Assembly: GCA_021824055.1 (NCBI GenBank)
Contig: JAKALV010000039.1
Location: 1 to 17,003, forward strand
DNA length: 17,003 nucleotides
DNA from: Acidobacteriota bacterium
GTDB lineage: Bacteria; Acidobacteriota; Vicinamibacteria; Vicinamibacterales; SCN-69-37
Direction: 5' to 3'
Below are positions 6,355-17,003 of this stretch, piece by piece; within the stretch, counting starts at the first letter, position 1; the number at the start of each line of letters is the position of its first letter. A model generated the notes under the pieces. It had not been told where the DNA came from. It was given only the letters and a program-made list of their open reading frames with translations, and ran no database searches. Both the position numbers and the translations under genes were made by a program.

Positions 6355-8256
6355 ATGAGGCAGTGGGTGCGCGCTCAACTCGTCGTGTCGTGTGGTTTGG
6401 TGGCGGCCGGAGTGTGCGCGTCGACGGCTGCGGCGCAAATGCGGCAGAGCCCGTCATCCGTTCAGCTCAAGAGACCGCAGTACCAGCAGGCGTCGCTTGT
6501 CGGCGGCAAGGTGCAGGGTCTGGTGCGCGACGACCGCGGTGAGGCGGTTGGCGGCGTCATGATTTCCGCCGTGGGCACCACCACAAAATTCGTGCTGTCG
6601 GACACGGGAGGGCGGTTCAGCCTGTCCCTGCCGTCGGGCGAGTACGTGCTGCGCGCGCATCGCGAGGGGTACGCGTCGTCGTATCGCGACCTGGTGATGG
6701 TCCGCTCGAGCACGTCGATCGAACGCATGATCATCGTCACCCGGCGGGCCGACGCGCCATTGTCGGCGAGGCCCGTGATGGTGGCCGGCATCGCCAGCGG
6801 TCCGATGATGCCGGTGAGCGCGCTGGAGCCCGACCCCGATCACCCTCACGATGAGACCGCGTGGCGCCTGCGCCATCTCAAGCGGCCCGTGCTGCGCGAC
6901 ATCGGGCCCGCTGTCGCCGACGCGGCGCGCGACCAGAATTTCCGCCAGCACTCGAACGGGTTCTTCGGATGGGCCCTGACCAATTCCGCGCGGCTGGCGA
7001 CGTCGTTTATTACCGACACAAACTTTACCGGCCAGGTCAACTTCCTCACGACCAGCGCGGTGGATTCGGCCACCGGGTGGTCGCAACCCGAAGGCCCGCG
7101 GAGCGTGGCCTACGTGTCGCTGAGCGCGCCGGTCGGCCGCCTCGGTGACTGGCGCGTGCGCGGCGCCATGAATGCCGCGGACTTGTCGTCATGGGTGTTG
7201 ATGGGTGAGTTCGCGGCACGCGAATCAAGCACCCATGCGTACACGGTCGGCATGGCGTACAGCACGCAGACGTACGGCGACGCCACATCGGTGTCGTTGT
7301 CGGACATCCCCGGCGGCACGCGCGCGGTCGGCGGTGTCCACGGGTCCGATCGCTGGCGCATCACCGACGGATTGGATGTGGAGTACGGGCTGCGCTGGGA
7401 CCGTTATTCCTACGTCGCGCCGGCGCCCAATATGCTCAGCCCGCGGATCGGCGCGAGGGCGCACCTGGCCGGCCACCTGTCGATCGTCGGGCAGGTCGCG
7501 CAGCGCATGGTGGCGCCGGGCGGCACTGAATTTCTTCCGCCGGACGCCGCGGGCCCCTGGTTGCCGCCCGAGCGAACGTTCAGCTCGCTGTCAGGGACCG
7601 GGCAGTTCCGCGCGGAGCGCGTGCGGCACTTCGACCTCGGCCTTGAGCAGGCATTCAGCGGGGGGCGCACGGTGTCGGTCCGCCGCTTCAGTCAGAGCAC
7701 CGACGATCAGGTGGCCACGATCTTCGGTCTGAACACCGGTGGGTCTCTGTGGGCGGCCGGGCACTACAGTGTCGCGTCGGTGGGTGCGGTTTCCGTGGAC
7801 GGTTGGACGGTGCGCGCGGCCGGCTCGATGTCGTCCCGGCTGTCTGGCAGCATCGAGTACTCGGTGGGCAGCACGCAGTGGACGCCGAGCGGCACCAGTC
7901 AGCGGGCGCAGATGGTCGCGCCCTCCGTCGTGCGGCGCGGCTCCGATCATGTGCAGGATGTGCTGACCTCTCTCGAGGTCTCGATTCCCGAGTCTTCGAC
8001 ACGCCTGTCGGTCGTGTACCGCGTCAACTCGGCATTCAGCCGTGTGGGCATCGCAACGCCCGGTCTGGGCGCGCGATTCGACATGCAGCTCAGCCAGGCC
8101 TTGCCGTTTCAGCCGTTGCGCGGCGGGCGGCTCGAAGTGCTCGTCGCCATCAGCAATCTCTTCCGGGATCTTCGCCAGCCCGGCTCGCTGTTCGATGAAC
8201 TGCTGACCGTGGCGCCACCGACGCGGCTGCTTGGCGGTGTGCAGCTGAGGTTCTGA
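6355..8256 (+). CDS. Secreted carboxypeptidase-regulatory-like/TonB-receptor-like beta-barrel protein without a plug
   Basis: The 633-residue product starts with a Sec signal peptide: charged MRQWVR, a hydrophobic core, and probable cleavage after AAAQ (about residue 28). Residues about 50-135 fit a carboxypeptidase-regulatory-like fold (GKVQGLVRDDRGEAVGGVMIS, then GRFSLSLPSGEYVLRAHREGY), found at the N-terminus of many TonB-dependent outer-membrane proteins of Acidobacteriota and Bacteroidota. From about 195 onward the sequence alternates in short amphipathic strands with aromatic ends (DVEYGLRWDRYSY, RHFDLGLEQAF, GRLEVLVAISNLFRDL) and finishes GGVQLRF, with the terminal Phe typical of outer-membrane barrels. 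I see no TonB box and no plug domain between the two parts, and the barrel is short for a classical 22-strand receptor. It may be a reduced family member acting as a channel or adhesin. A good promoter and ribosome binding site precede it. Confidence 0.85.
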   Translation: MRQWVRAQLVVSCGLVAAGVCASTAAAQMRQSPSSVQLKRPQYQQASLVGGKVQGLVRDDRGEAVGGVMISAVGTTTKFVLSDTGGRFSLSLPSGEYVLRAHREGYASSYRDLVMVRSSTSIERMIIVTRRADAPLSARPVMVAGIASGPMMPVSALEPDPDHPHDETAWRLRHLKRPVLRDIGPAVADAARDQNFRQHSNGFFGWALTNSARLATSFITDTNFTGQVNFLTTSAVDSATGWSQPEGPRSVAYVSLSAPVGRLGDWRVRGAMNAADLSSWVLMGEFAARESSTHAYTVGMAYSTQTYGDATSVSLSDIPGGTRAVGGVHGSDRWRITDGLDVEYGLRWDRYSYVAPAPNMLSPRIGARAHLAGHLSIVGQVAQRMVAPGGTEFLPPDAAGPWLPPERTFSSLSGTGQFRAERVRHFDLGLEQAFSGGRTVSVRRFSQSTDDQVATIFGLNTGGSLWAAGHYSVASVGAVSVDGWTVRAAGSMSSRLSGSIEYSVGSTQWTPSGTSQRAQMVAPSVVRRGSDHVQDVLTSLEVSIPESSTRLSVVYRVNSAFSRVGIATPGLGARFDMQLSQALPFQPLRGGRLEVLVAISNLFRDLRQPGSLFDELLTVAPPTRLLGGVQLRF

Positions 8257-8288
8257 CCACTCCAACCACGTGGATGGCGATTCCACCC

Positions 8289-8311
8289 CCTTGAATTGAG
8301 GGCGGTCAAGG
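8289..8311 (+). terminator. Candidate terminator hairpin after the barrel protein
   Basis: CCTTGA (8289-8294) and TCAAGG (8306-8311) form a 6-bp stem with an 11-base loop, followed by a T-rich run (TTTCGTCTTGTT). It lies 33 bases after the stop of the barrel gene and just before the kinase leader. The stem is short and the T-run is broken, so termination may be weak. Confidence 0.35.
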
Positions 8312-8335
8312 TTTCGTCTTGTTCATGTAACCTGC

Positions 8336-8344
8336 TGATATGAT
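8336..8344 (+). promoter_or_regulatory. Possible extended -10 promoter for the kinase/regulator operon
   Basis: TGATATGAT fits the extended -10 pattern TGnTATAAT with one mismatch. No acceptable -35 box lies 16-18 bases upstream, as is common for extended -10 promoters. It would give a leader of about 70 bases before the ATG at 8420. Confidence 0.35.
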
Positions 8345-8378
8345 GGGACTTACATTGAGGCATCGCCGATCGAAGACG

Positions 8379-8400
8379 GAACAGGCTTTGCTCCTTGTTC
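8379..8400 (+). other. Leader hairpin just upstream of the kinase start
   Basis: GAACAGG (8379-8385) pairs with CCTTGTTC (8393-8400) through seven base pairs with one bulged T, around a 7-base loop. It ends 19 bases before the ATG at 8420, in a leader that lacks a clear ribosome binding site. It could influence translation, but the evidence is only the fold. Confidence 0.3.
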
Positions 8401-8419
8401 ACCGGTCCCTGCTGCCCAG

Positions 8420-11280
8420 ATGAGTCCAGCCTCGCGTCCATTTCGCCAACTGATCCGTGTCGCCCTCCCTGTGGCGATCGCCGTGACGTTGGTGTGGCTC
8501 GCGGTGCTCAACCTCGCGCTGTTCCATCGCTTTACGAGCAGCGAAGTGGAAGATGGCGTGTTGTGGCTGCAGCGCGGCGCGGACGTGGTGGCCGGGGAGG
8601 TGGCGGGCGGCTCGGCGGCCGATCGCGCCGGCGTGCGGCCGAACGATGTGCTGCTGGCCATCGATTCACAGGAAATCCGAAATCCGTCCCAGGTGACGGA
8701 GCATCTGCACGGCAACACCAGTCCGGTGACCTACCAGCTGCTGCGCGAGTCGACGCGCGAGATCGTGCCGCTGGTGCTGCAGCCCATTCCGACGGTGAAC
8801 CATGCGCTGTATTACTCGCTGGCGATGGTCGGCATCTTCACGCTGATTGTCGGCGTCTCGGTTCGGCTGCGGCGTCCCGCGGATCCCGCCACGCTGCATT
8901 TCTTCTGGCTGACCGTGGCGTTTTTCGGCGGGCTCGCTTTCAAGGAAACCGGCGAGTTCAACCTTCGTGACTGGTTGTTCTACTGGGCCGATGCCGCGTC
9001 CTGGCTGATGCTGCCGGGCCTCTTCCTGCACTTTGCCCTCGTGTTCCCCGAGCGCCCGCAGCCCTGGGCGCGGACGGATCGTGGCCGCGCGCTGCTCCCG
9101 CTGTTGTATCTGCCCGCGCTCCTGCTTGGCGGCGCGCGCATCGTGTTGATCGCGCGGGGCGTGCGCGGGCCCGAGAGCGCGCGGCTGCTCGAGCGCCTCG
9201 ACGCGCTGGACCTGCTGTATCTGTCGCTCGCGCTCGTGAGCGGACTGGGCGTGATGCTGCGCGTGCTGGGCCGCCTCCGCTCGGTCACCGCGCGGAGGCA
9301 GTTGCGGTGGATCGTCTGGGGATCCGCCGTCGGCGCCGTGCCGTTCATCCTGATGTACGGACTGCCGTTCGCGCTGGGTTACACCGTTCCGGGCGGCGAG
9401 TACGCGTCGCTGCTGCTCGGCGTGATTCCGCTGGCGTTTGCCTCGGCGGTCGTCCGCTACCGCCTGACCGACATCGAAGTGATCATCAAGCGCGGCCTCG
9501 CGATTTCGGCCGTGGCGCTCGGCCTGGTCATCATCTACTTCAGCACGATGCAGTTCGTCGGGTTCGTGTTTCGCACGAACGCCGACCAGAACAGCGTCAT
9601 TGCGCTGCTGGCCACGTTGCTGGTGGCGCTGGTCGCGCCGTGGCTGTGGCGGACCATTCAGACGGCGCTCGACCGGCTCTACTATCGCGAACGCTACGAC
9701 TATCGCCGCGCGCTGGTGACGTTTGCGCGCGAGCTCAACAGCGATCTGGATCTTGACCGGTTGAGCACCCGTCTCGTGGATCGCGTCCGCGACACGCTGG
9801 CGACCGATCGTCTTGCGTTGTTCCTGAGCGATCCGGCGCGGCCGGACGGGGATTTTCTGCCGAGGGCGACCGCCGGATTTGCCGACGGCCCGGCGCCGAA
9901 GATCCTGCGCGCCTCGTCCTTGGGTGGGCGGCTGCTGGCGGGCCACACGAGCGTGGTCGACGATGCGATTATGAGCCGGCGGTTTTCGGGTGACGAGGCG
10001 CTCGAGTGGCGCGAGGCCGGTCTCGAGTGCTTCGTGCCATGCGTGTCGAAGGGCGTGACGATCGCGGTGCTCGCGGTCGGCCGCCGTGGCCGGTCCGAGC
10101 CGCTCAGCAGCGAGGACATGGCCCTGCTCGGCGCCGTGGCCGCTCAGGCCGCCACCGCCATCGAAAACGCCAGGCTGTACGGCGCGCTGCGCGCGAAGGC
10201 GGAGGAAGTGGAACGGCTGCGCCAGTTCAGCGACAGCGTCGTGGAGTCGCTCAGCGACGGCCTCCTCGTGGTGGATCTCGACGACCGCGTGCTGCGATGG
10301 AATCGCCGCCTCGAGGATCTGCTGGGGCTTGACCGCGGCCGCGTGATCGGCCGGCGCCTGTCCTCCGTGTTTGACCAGCCTTTTCTCGACAGCCTCTACG
10401 ACGCGCGGCGCGAGTCGCCGTCGGCGACCACGCTGTACCGCGTGCCGCTGGCCGTGCAGGAGCAGCGCCTGCTGGTGAACGTCGGCATCGCGCCGTTCAA
10501 GACCCCCGACGGCATCACGGCCGGTTCGATCATCGTTCTTGAGGACGTGACGGACCGGGTCAATCTGGAAGAGCAGCTGCGCCTGTCGGAGAAGATGGCG
10601 GCGATCGGACTGCTGGCGGCGGGTGTCGCGCACGAAGTCAACACGCCGCTGACCGGCATTTCAAGCTTCACGCAGATGCTGCTCGAGCGGTCCGCGCCGG
10701 AAGATCCGAACACGCAGCTGCTCGAGAAAATCGAGCGTCAGACGTTCCGGGCGGCCAAGATCGTCAACAGCCTGCTCAATCTGGCCCGGCCATCCGATGG
10801 CGAGGCCACCGTGGTGGACGTCAACGTGATCATCAGCGACGTGCTGTCGCTGCTCGAACACCAGTTCCGGAACGGCCGCATTCAGGTCCGCAAGGAGCTG
10901 GCGCCGACCGGGCTGCTGGTGAAGGGCGCCGAGTACAAGCTGCAGCAGGTGTTTCTGAATCTGCTGCTGAACGCCCGCGACGCCATGCCGCGCGGCGGCT
11001 GGCTCACCCTGACGTCGCGCGGAGATTCGCGCGGGATTGTGGTCGAAGTCGCGGATACTGGTACGGGCATTCCCACGGAACATCTTTCACGCATTTACGA
11101 TCCGTTCTTCACGACGAAGACCGACGGCCGCGGGACCGGGCTGGGGTTGTCGGTCACCTACGGCATCGTCCAGGAACACGGTGGCACTTTGATCTGTGAC
11201 AGTTCGATGGGACACGGCACGCGGTTCACCCTCACGCTGCCCGCGCTGGTTCAGCGGGCCAGTGAAGCGGTGGCGCACTG

Positions 11281-11281
<1 letters not shown>
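8420..11281 (+). CDS. Membrane sensor histidine kinase: TM-PDZ-multi-TM-GAF-PAS-HisKA-HATPase
   Basis: This 953-residue kinase starts with a transmembrane helix (about 11-37). A PDZ-like domain follows (about 45-123, with VAGGSAADRAGVRPNDVLLAI), then eight or nine more hydrophobic helices between about 128 and 410. The cytoplasmic part holds a GAF domain (about 430-585), a coiled linker, a PAS domain (about 603-715, SLSDGLLVVDLDDRVLRWN), a HisKA domain with phospho-accepting His738 in AGVAHEVNTPLTGI, and an ATPase domain with Asn851, DTGTGI (879-884), FFTTK and GTGLGLS (905-911). All catalytic boxes look intact. The TM-PDZ-multi-TM front resembles Bacillus ComP-type sensors, but the HisKA core and sigma-54 partner resemble NtrB/NtrC. 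The signal is unknown; a hydrophobic or membrane-derived ligand, or a peptide at the PDZ domain, is possible. It lacks a clear ribosome binding site. Its TGA shares one base with the next ATG. Confidence 0.93.
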
Positions 11282-12726
<1,445 letters not shown>

Positions 12727-14040
12727 TCTTCGCGCCGCGACGGCGCGGCGACGGCCGCGCCGGATCCGCCGCGCAGCCGCGTGAACATCCGCTCGTATTT
12801 CGAGATGATCACGTCCCACCGGTAGTGCTTGTCCACGTACGCGCGGCCGTTGACGCCCATCGACTGGCGCAGCGGCGCATCCTTCAAGAGCAGCTTCAGC
12901 GCCTCGGTGAATTCCCAGCGGTCCGCATAGAACAATCCGGCGTTGCTGCGCCGGCAGTGGTCCACCAGGACCTCGGCGCGCGCGTTCGCGAGCACCGGCG
13001 TGCCGACCGCGAACGCCTCGAGCGCCAGCAGCGAGAGGCTTTCGTACGGTGACGGCACCACGACCACGGTGGCGGCCTGCAGGGCGTGCAGGCGCTCCTG
13101 GTCGGGCAGCAGTCCGGCGAACCGCACGCGCGGATCGTCGGGCAGCGGCATCAGCTTGACGCCCATCAGCATCAGGGACGCGTCGCCGCCTTCGTGCAGG
13201 AACGCCTGGAAGTACTCGAGCAGTTCCTCGCAGCCCTTGCCCGGATCGATGCGGCCGCCGTAGAGCAGAAACGGGCCATGCATCCGATGCCGTCGACGGA
13301 ACTCGTTGGCCGGACCTTCAATGTGCGCGGGAAGTACTTCGCGCATCGCCTGCGGCGAGACCATCGAGGCCGCGCTCATGTCTTCGTCGTCCTCGCCGAG
13401 TCCCGCCTCGGGCAGTTCCACGCCGCAGCCGACGACATCCTCGACGATCGCGCGCAGGCGGAACTTGGCCGTGATCATCCGGCGTTCCACTTCGGTGTTC
13501 CACACGATGCCGGCGGCGCTCGAGAATACGTTCTCGTAGATCTTGAGCCCCAGCGCCGGCTCGTCGTGCGCCGTCGGGACCAGCAGGCTCTTGGCCGGCG
13601 CGATCTTCATGCCGAGCACCGTCGGCGCGTAGAGGTAGGTGAAGAAGATCAGGATGTCGTACTGCTGGTGATGGCGTTCGAGGTACTCGATCAGGCCGGG
13701 CGCCCACGGGCCCTGTTGCTTGAGCCATTCCATCTCATCCTGCGGGGAATGGCGGTTCTCGAAGATCCAGTCGGAGTACGCGTTGAATTCCCGGATGTTG
13801 CGCGTGCGCGCGCAGGCAAACCGGCGCACGGTGACGCCGCGGATGCGGTCGGCGCCTTCGGGGTAGTCATTCTGCCAGCTGATGTAGTCTCGCGCGCAGG
13901 TGGTCAACACGTCGACCTGATGCCGCTGGGCGAGCCGTTCGGCGATCAGCCGGCAGTGGTACTCCGACCCGCCGAGAATCTCCGTGCCGTACCGTTGAAC
14001 GATAAACGCAATCTTCACGCATCCACCCGTTGCCGCGACG

Positions 14041-15117
14041 TCACGCGACCGCAGCCAGCACCGAGCGCACCTGGGTTTCCAGGCGTTCCCGGCTGAAGTC
14101 CTGGAGCCGCGCGCGCTGGCCGGTAATGACCTGCGTGCGGAATGGCTCGTCGTAAATGAGCGCGGCCAGCAGCTCGGCCGCCTGCTCGAGATCCTTCGGC
14201 GTGAAGCAGACCCCCGCGCCGCCCAGCGTCTCGGGCACGGCCCCGGCGCCATACGCGAGAATCGGCACGTCCATCGCCATCGCCTCGACCAACGGCACGC
14301 AGAAGCCCTCGTGCTCGCTCAGCGACACGTACGCGTGCGCGTGCCGATAGTATGCGGCCAGTTCGGCGTCCGGGACCGGCCCGGTAAACCAGAACCGCTC
14401 GTTCATCATCCGGTACTCCGCGATCAGCCCGCGGATCGCATCGTAGTACCGCGGCACCGCGTCGTACCGTCCGACAAAGATGAAGCGGTACTGGAAGTCG
14501 AGATACCGTTTGTAGTGCTCCGCCATCCGGATCAGGTCTTCGATCTTCTTGTTCGGCGCGATCCGGCCGACGAACAGGATGTTCACGAAATGGCCCGTCA
14601 GCATCGAGTCGAGCGACGGGACGGGCGGCGCGTTCCGCAGCCGCGCCGTATCGACGGCGATCGGCAGCACGCCGGTGTCGCGAAATCCCAGGACCTCGAG
14701 CTCCTCCCGGTTGTACTCGGACACGCCGAGCGCCAGATCCGTGCGATCGGCGAGCGTGGCCAGTTGCTCCCGTCCGGCCAGGCACATGCGGACGATGCCG
14801 GGGTCGTACGGCGCGAAGAAATGCGCGGGCGTGACGTTGTGATAGTGGAGCACGCGCGCGCCGGGCAGCCGGCCGAAGGCGTCGCTCATCGGCGACGGCA
14901 CGGCGTAGTGGTAGATCGTGACGTCGCCTTCGCGCGAGGTCTCGTCGCCCCACGGCAACGCCTCGTCACGCATGTCAACGTCGATCGTGAGGGCGAAGAT
15001 GTGCGACTCGTATCCCCACGAGCGCAACATGTCCCGCAACACGCGCGCGTTGTCGCCGGCCGCGTCGCCACGATGCGCGGCCGGAATCCACTGGTTGATG
15101 ACCCGCGGCTTACTCAC
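14041..15117 (-). CDS. GT-B glycosyltransferase, GT4-like (type B of the cluster, second copy)
   Basis: This 358-residue enzyme begins KPRVINQWIPAAHRGDAAGDN and has an N-terminal domain with VLHYHNVTPAHFFAPYDP, a linker with GVSEYNREELEVLGF, and a C-terminal donor domain. The donor domain has NILFVGRIAPNKKIEDLI (Arg185, Lys190) and LSEHEGFCVPLVEA, where Glu270 and Glu278 form the E-x7-E motif. The GTG at 15117 overlaps the upstream TAA by eight bases and has GGAG seven bases before it; an ATG at 15141 would overlap by 32 and adds residues unlike the homologous neighbour. It shares block after block with the next enzyme upstream and probably arose by duplication. It is an in-line member of the operon with no promoter of its own visible. 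Substrate is unknown. Confidence 0.93.
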   Translation of the reverse strand: MSKPRVINQWIPAAHRGDAAGDNARVLRDMLRSWGYESHIFALTIDVDMRDEALPWGDETSREGDVTIYHYAVPSPMSDAFGRLPGARVLHYHNVTPAHFFAPYDPGIVRMCLAGREQLATLADRTDLALGVSEYNREELEVLGFRDTGVLPIAVDTARLRNAPPVPSLDSMLTGHFVNILFVGRIAPNKKIEDLIRMAEHYKRYLDFQYRFIFVGRYDAVPRYYDAIRGLIAEYRMMNERFWFTGPVPDAELAAYYRHAHAYVSLSEHEGFCVPLVEAMAMDVPILAYGAGAVPETLGGAGVCFTPKDLEQAAELLAALIYDEPFRTQVITGQRARLQDFSRERLETQVRSVLAAVA

Positions 15118-16342
15118 GGCGGTGCTCCAGCTCGGCCACAACGGTTTCGTCCGGAGCGACGGGCAGCGCCTGAAAGGCCGACGGCCGATAATGCCGCAAG
15201 GCGGCCAGCTCGTCGGCCAGCTTGTACTGGCGCCAGAAATCGTAGGCGACCGGCGGCAGGGGCTTGCGGGGTGACGACAGCACCTGATCGACGAAACGCA
15301 GCAGCGTGCCGCCGAAATCCTTCGCGAGCAGCCGGTCCAGCGCCGCGTCCTGTGCCGCGAGGACGCGATCGCCCATCGCGTGGTCCGACAGCATCGCCTG
15401 CATCAGTGCCGCCACGCGTGCCGGATCCTTGGTGTCGTACAGCACGCCGCCGCCGTCCATCGTCGAGGGCACGGCGGTGGCCGCGTAGGCCAGCACGGGC
15501 ACGCGCTTGTAGAAGCTTTCGATCAGCGGCACGCAGAAACCTTCGTGCTCGCTCGCGCACAAGAACAGGTCTGCGCAATCGTAGAGGCCCGTCAGTTCCG
15601 CGTTGGTGACCTGTCCCACGATCTGCACATCGCCGACGCCGAGGCGGGCGATCAGGGTGTGGAGCTGCGCGAGGTAGCCCTCGACGCCGCTGTACGACCC
15701 GGCCAGGATCAGCCGCGCGCGCGGGTTGTACAACGTCTTGTACGCGTGGAAGAAACGAATGACGTCGTCGGGCCGCTTGTTCGGGATGAGACGGCCGACG
15801 AAGAGGATGTTCGTCCAGTCGTCATCGTAGGCGTCGAGGACGCGCGGGTCGGCCGGCATGTCGAGGTGCGCGAAGTCCGGCACCACCGGCAGCACGCCGG
15901 TGGGGGCGAAGCCGAGGGCGTCGAGTTCCTGCCGGTTGAATTCCGAGTCGCCGAGGGCGAGATCCACGCGGCCCGGGTACGCGGTCAGTTCGCGCCGGCC
16001 GTGGTAGCACTGCTTGACGAGCTGCGGATGCACGCCGAGGAAGAACTCGGGCGGCGTGATGTTGTGGTAGATCAGCGCCATGCGCGCCGGCAGGGCAAAC
16101 GCCGTGCGCGACGCGCGCGAGCCGATCGAGAAGTGATGGATCAGGAGGTCGTCGGGGCCGACATCCTCGACCATCTCCTGATAGTCCACCGTCAGGTCCT
16201 CGAGCCGCGGGTCCGCGGTTTCCACGATGATCTCGGATTCGTAGCCGGCGGCGCGCAGGGTGCGGCAGATGCCGAGCACCTCGTTGCCGATGGCGTCTCC
16301 GTATCCGAGCGTGGCGAGGATCTGGTGGACGCGGGGCTTCAT
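15110..16342 (-). CDS. GT-B glycosyltransferase, GT4-like (type B of the cluster, first copy)
   Basis: This 410-residue enzyme starts MKPRVHQILATLGYGDAIGN. It has LIYHNITPPEFFLGVHP and LGDSEFNRQELDALGF in the first half, and NILFVGRLIPNKRPDDVI (Arg184, Lys189) with ASEHEGFCVPLIESF in the donor domain (Glu267 and Glu275, E-x7-E). These blocks align one-to-one with the downstream enzyme. It has a C-terminal extension of about 50 residues (from roughly 355) with WRQYKLADELAALRHY, which the sister enzyme lacks; this may bind a partner or the membrane face. The ATG at 16342 lies two bases after the upstream TAG. The frame stays open upstream but there encodes a shadow of the neighbour. It is likely cytoplasmic and part of glycan assembly; the sugar is unknown. 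Confidence 0.92.
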   Translation of the reverse strand: MKPRVHQILATLGYGDAIGNEVLGICRTLRAAGYESEIIVETADPRLEDLTVDYQEMVEDVGPDDLLIHHFSIGSRASRTAFALPARMALIYHNITPPEFFLGVHPQLVKQCYHGRRELTAYPGRVDLALGDSEFNRQELDALGFAPTGVLPVVPDFAHLDMPADPRVLDAYDDDWTNILFVGRLIPNKRPDDVIRFFHAYKTLYNPRARLILAGSYSGVEGYLAQLHTLIARLGVGDVQIVGQVTNAELTGLYDCADLFLCASEHEGFCVPLIESFYKRVPVLAYAATAVPSTMDGGGVLYDTKDPARVAALMQAMLSDHAMGDRVLAAQDAALDRLLAKDFGGTLLRFVDQVLSSPRKPLPPVAYDFWRQYKLADELAALRHYRPSAFQALPVAPDETVVAELEHRRE

Positions 16343-16344
16343 GG

Positions 16345-17003
16345 CTATCGGAGCACCGGTCCCTTGGGCGCGGCGTCCACGGCGGCGGCGGCCGGCGGCA
16401 CGTTCTTGCGGCGGCGCGCGAACCAGCCGGGCAGCGGTTCCATGACGGTCGTGGCCGTGTCCTTCTTCAGCCGGTCGAACATCTCCATGTACTTGCGTTC
16501 GATCACCGGCCACGCGTAGTGGCGCTTGAAGAACTCCCGGCCGTTGCGCCCGAGCACCTGGTTGAGGGGGCCGGCGGCTTCGAGCGCGTACATCGTCTCG
16601 GCGAACTCCTCGAAGTTTTCGTAGTAGAGGCCGGCGTTGCTGCGAATGGTCTGGCCGCGCAGCACATCGCAGCGGCCGTTGGCAAGCACGGGCCGTCCGA
16701 GCGCCCACGCCTCGAGCGCCACCATCGACAGGCTCTCGTACTCGGAGGGCATCACGAGGAAATCGGCGCCGCCGAGCGCGTCGAACTTGTCCTCATCCGA
16801 CACGAATCCGAGGTGCTTGATGCGCGGGTGCTTGGGCACCGGCAGCACCGCCGATCCGGCCAGCACCAGGTCGAGACCGTCCGGGTACATCGTGGCGTAC
16901 CGGATGAAATGGTCGAACAGCTCGGCGCATCCCTTGTTCTCGTCGATGCGGCCGACGTAGAGCGCGTACGGGCGTTTCAGGTTGAACTTGCGCTTGGCGC
17001 GCC
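16345..17003 (-). CDS. GT-B glycosyltransferase, GT4-like (type A of the cluster), 5' part outside the window
   Basis: The frame is open to the right edge (first full codon at 17001), so only the C-terminal 218 residues are present. It enters at the donor domain: YALYVGRIDENKGCAELFDH carries the Arg and Lys of the phosphate-binding segment, followed by LDLVLAGSAVLPVP. VMPSEYESLSMVALEAWALG then carries the E-x7-E glutamates, and LANGRCDVLRGQTIRSNAGL follows. The last helix, RHYAWPVIERKYMEMFDRL, matches KHYRWDVIISKYERMFTRL of the enzyme at 12645, which identifies these two as the second related pair. A Pro/Ala-rich tail follows. The stop is TAG at 16345-16347, two bases before the next start. 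The ATG at 16890 is internal and not the true start. Confidence 0.92.
   Translation of the reverse strand, partial: RAKRKFNLKRPYALYVGRIDENKGCAELFDHFIRYATMYPDGLDLVLAGSAVLPVPKHPRIKHLGFVSDEDKFDALGGADFLVMPSEYESLSMVALEAWALGRPVLANGRCDVLRGQTIRSNAGLYYENFEEFAETMYALEAAGPLNQVLGRNGREFFKRHYAWPVIERKYMEMFDRLKKDTATTVMEPLPGWFARRRKNVPPAAAAVDAAPKGPVLR

Noticed and set aside
6355..6440. Lipoprotein signal (Cys at residue 21) in the barrel protein
   Set aside because: The residue before the Cys is Val and the cleavage context AAAQ further on fits signal peptidase I better than a lipobox.
8666..10633. 655-codon open frame antisense to the histidine kinase
   Set aside because: Its composition is extremely rich in Arg, Gln and His with no recognisable motif, and the sense frame encodes a complete, motif-rich kinase. 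Long antisense frames are expected at this G+C content.
15380..16519. 379-codon open frame antisense to a glycosyltransferase
   Set aside because: It is a shadow of the enzyme at 15110-16342: same strand bias, low-complexity composition, no motifs.

Overview
The window reads as a stretch of bacterial chromosome that is roughly two-thirds G+C by eye. It holds no mobile element, CRISPR array, tRNA or rRNA that I can see. Genes are dense, operons overlap by a few bases, GTG starts are common, and there is an outer-membrane-type protein pairing a carboxypeptidase-regulatory-like domain with a TonB-receptor-like barrel. Together these point to a Gram-negative soil or sediment bacterium, most likely an acidobacterium of the Vicinamibacteria type. 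The taxonomic call is an inference from gene style, not from a marker gene.

Left part (1-3694): the 3' end of an exported-type protein with a charged His/Asp/Lys/Cys tail (+ strand) converges on a minus-strand operon. The operon reads methylmalonyl-CoA mutase large subunit, then a DppD-like and a DppF-like peptide-transporter ATPase, with overlapping stops and starts. The mutase keeps the Tyr/Arg pair of true methylmalonyl-CoA mutases but lacks both the usual N-terminal arm and a B12-binding domain. The ATPases have no permease or binding-protein gene beside them here.

Middle part (3695-8256): a strong sigma-70-type promoter drives a small conserved-looking protein of unknown function. It converges on an enolase-phosphoglycerate mutase operon (minus strand), which encodes two consecutive steps of lower glycolysis. 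Divergent from enolase is a 633-residue secreted protein with a regulatory-like domain and a barrel-like region but no visible TonB plug.

Right part (8257-17003): a two-gene signalling operon (+ strand) encodes a large membrane histidine kinase (TM-PDZ-multi-TM-GAF-PAS-HisKA-ATPase) and an NtrC-type sigma-54 response regulator, joined by a one-base stop/start overlap. The regulator's 3' end overlaps by 82 bp, tail to tail, a minus-strand operon of at least four GT-B (GT4-like) glycosyltransferases that runs off the right edge. The four enzymes are two related pairs arranged A-B-B-A, suggesting assembly of a surface polysaccharide or glycan. The kinase/regulator pair may control that locus, but only adjacency supports this.

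The most noteworthy items are the ComP-like PDZ/multi-TM sensor joined to a sigma-54 regulator, the nested glycosyltransferase pairs, the 82-bp convergent coding overlap, and the N-terminally short mutase with an apparently leaderless start. I do not see a clearly new defence or mobile system.
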